DNA of 64,000 nt from Streptomyces sp. NRRL S-1022 (GTDB taxonomy: Bacteria > Actinomycetota > Actinomycetes > Streptomycetales > Streptomycetaceae), in assembly GCF_000720135.1 (NCBI RefSeq), contig NZ_JOIU01000019.1, forward strand, positions 248,001 to 312,000, in the 5' to 3' direction. Each line of letters begins with the position of its first letter. The stretch's first letter is position 1. Under the pieces are notes generated by a model that did no database searches, was not told where the DNA came from, and was given only the letters and a program-made list of their open reading frames with translations. The translations under genes and the position numbers were made by a program. Shown here piece after piece: positions 63,652-64,000 of the stretch.

Positions 63652-64000
63652 TCATCGAGTGAACCCCACGCGCCTGAGGACGTCCGCCGCGTCCCGGTCC
63701 AGCAGCACCGCCGCGCCGCAGCCGGCGGGCAGCTCGCCCCGCTCCACGGCGCGCAGCAGCCGGGCGGTGGTGCGGCGGTGACGGCGGAAGGCGTAGCGGG
63801 ACACGCCCCGTCCGCGCTCGTGCTGGCCCTGCCGGGCCGTGCCGGGGTCGACGTCCAGCAGGAGCAGGTGCAGGGTGCCGCCCCGGCGCCGGGCCTCGCG
63901 GGCCAGCCAGGCGCGCACCCAGGTCTGGGTGCCGCAGTCGTGCACGACGACTCCCTCGCCGGTGCGCAGGGCGCGACGCAGGGCGGCGTAGTGGGTGAGG
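63652..64000 (-). CDS. C-terminal part of a probable P-loop kinase/ATPase (start outside window)
   Basis: The minus-strand frame is open from the window edge to the stop at 63652, giving at least 115 residues; the start lies beyond 64000. The visible part includes GEGVVVHDCGTQTWVRAWLA, LHLLLLDVDPGTARQGQ and RGVSRYAFRRHRRTTARLL. The pattern of a strand ending in D-x-x followed by helical Arg-rich segments resembles the C-terminal half of small zeta-toxin or adenylate-kinase-like P-loop proteins. No Walker A motif is in view, so this is tentative. It lies upstream of the SseB pair on the same strand. Confidence 0.55.
   Translation of the reverse strand, partial: LTHYAALRRALRTGEGVVVHDCGTQTWVRAWLAREARRRGGTLHLLLLDVDPGTARQGQHERGRGVSRYAFRRHRRTTARLLRAVERGELPAGCGAAVLLDRDAADVLRRVGFTR

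Overview
The window is a stretch of chromosome from a high-GC actinomycete, almost certainly a Streptomyces. The signs are strong G/C bias at third codon positions, many GTG starts behind purine-rich ribosome binding sites, a single TTA codon in about 60 genes, and a gene order that I recognise as close to the S. coelicolor SCO5476-SCO5524 core region. It looks like core chromosome: I see no transposase, integrase, phage gene, CRISPR array, tRNA or rRNA.

Layout. Bases 1-2486: end of an unidentified membrane protein, then ilvE and leuB. 2487-5862: a secreted phosphatase, a 42-aa protein, an AAC(2')-like acetyltransferase and a small exported protein. 5863-9915: proline catabolism (P5C dehydrogenase, proline dehydrogenase) with a divergent PucR-type regulator. 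9916-12479: a decayed transporter fragment, then a divergent TetR/DHA2 efflux pair. 12549-18099: serA, ilvC, ilvN, ilvB and an attenuator with a 13-codon leader peptide. 18133-21330: a membrane GGDEF/EAL protein (CdgF-like). 21531-25098: a hydroxyacid dehydrogenase, an aldo/keto reductase, a sugar-dehydrogenase lipoprotein and a DUF6191-like protein. 25136-31307: a large LuxR (LAL) regulator, small proteins, a GNAT enzyme and a methyltransferase. 31360-34927: gatC-gatA-(79-aa membrane protein)-gatB. 35020-40435: a cupin, a second c-di-GMP protein (RmdB-like) and ligA. 40451-47396: a MetE-like protein, an SDR with a coupled small protein, a LOG-family protein, a DUF427 protein, a hydrolase, mnmA, a Tat-type amidase and a cysteine desulfurase. 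47512-54757: small membrane proteins, a FabR-like TetR, a WYL regulator, a maleylpyruvate-isomerase-like protein, a thioesterase, an esterase, a TRIC channel and an M1 peptidase. 54856-61451: a five-gene oligopeptide ABC importer. 61811-64000: two SseB-like paralogues and the end of another gene.

How the genes work together. Leucine, isoleucine and valine synthesis is represented by ilvB, ilvN, ilvC, leuB and ilvE, and serA opens serine synthesis. The ilvB leader has the full ribosome-mediated attenuation layout: a peptide rich in Ile/Leu/Val, a pause hairpin and a T-tailed terminator. Two membrane c-di-GMP proteins about 17 kb apart look complementary: one keeps the GGDEF and inhibitory-site residues but has lost its EAL signature, the other keeps an intact EAL domain. 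The second carries the only TTA codon found in the window, which suggests bldA control. The cysteine desulfurase and mnmA could form a sulfur relay for tRNA 2-thiouridine.

I did not find a clear new multigene system. The less usual items are the small coupled genes, the leader ORF before ilvE, the long repeat-bearing tail on an ABC ATPase, the decayed transporter, the leaderless efflux gene and several strong operator-like or intercistronic hairpins. All family assignments come from reading motifs by eye; no database search was run.
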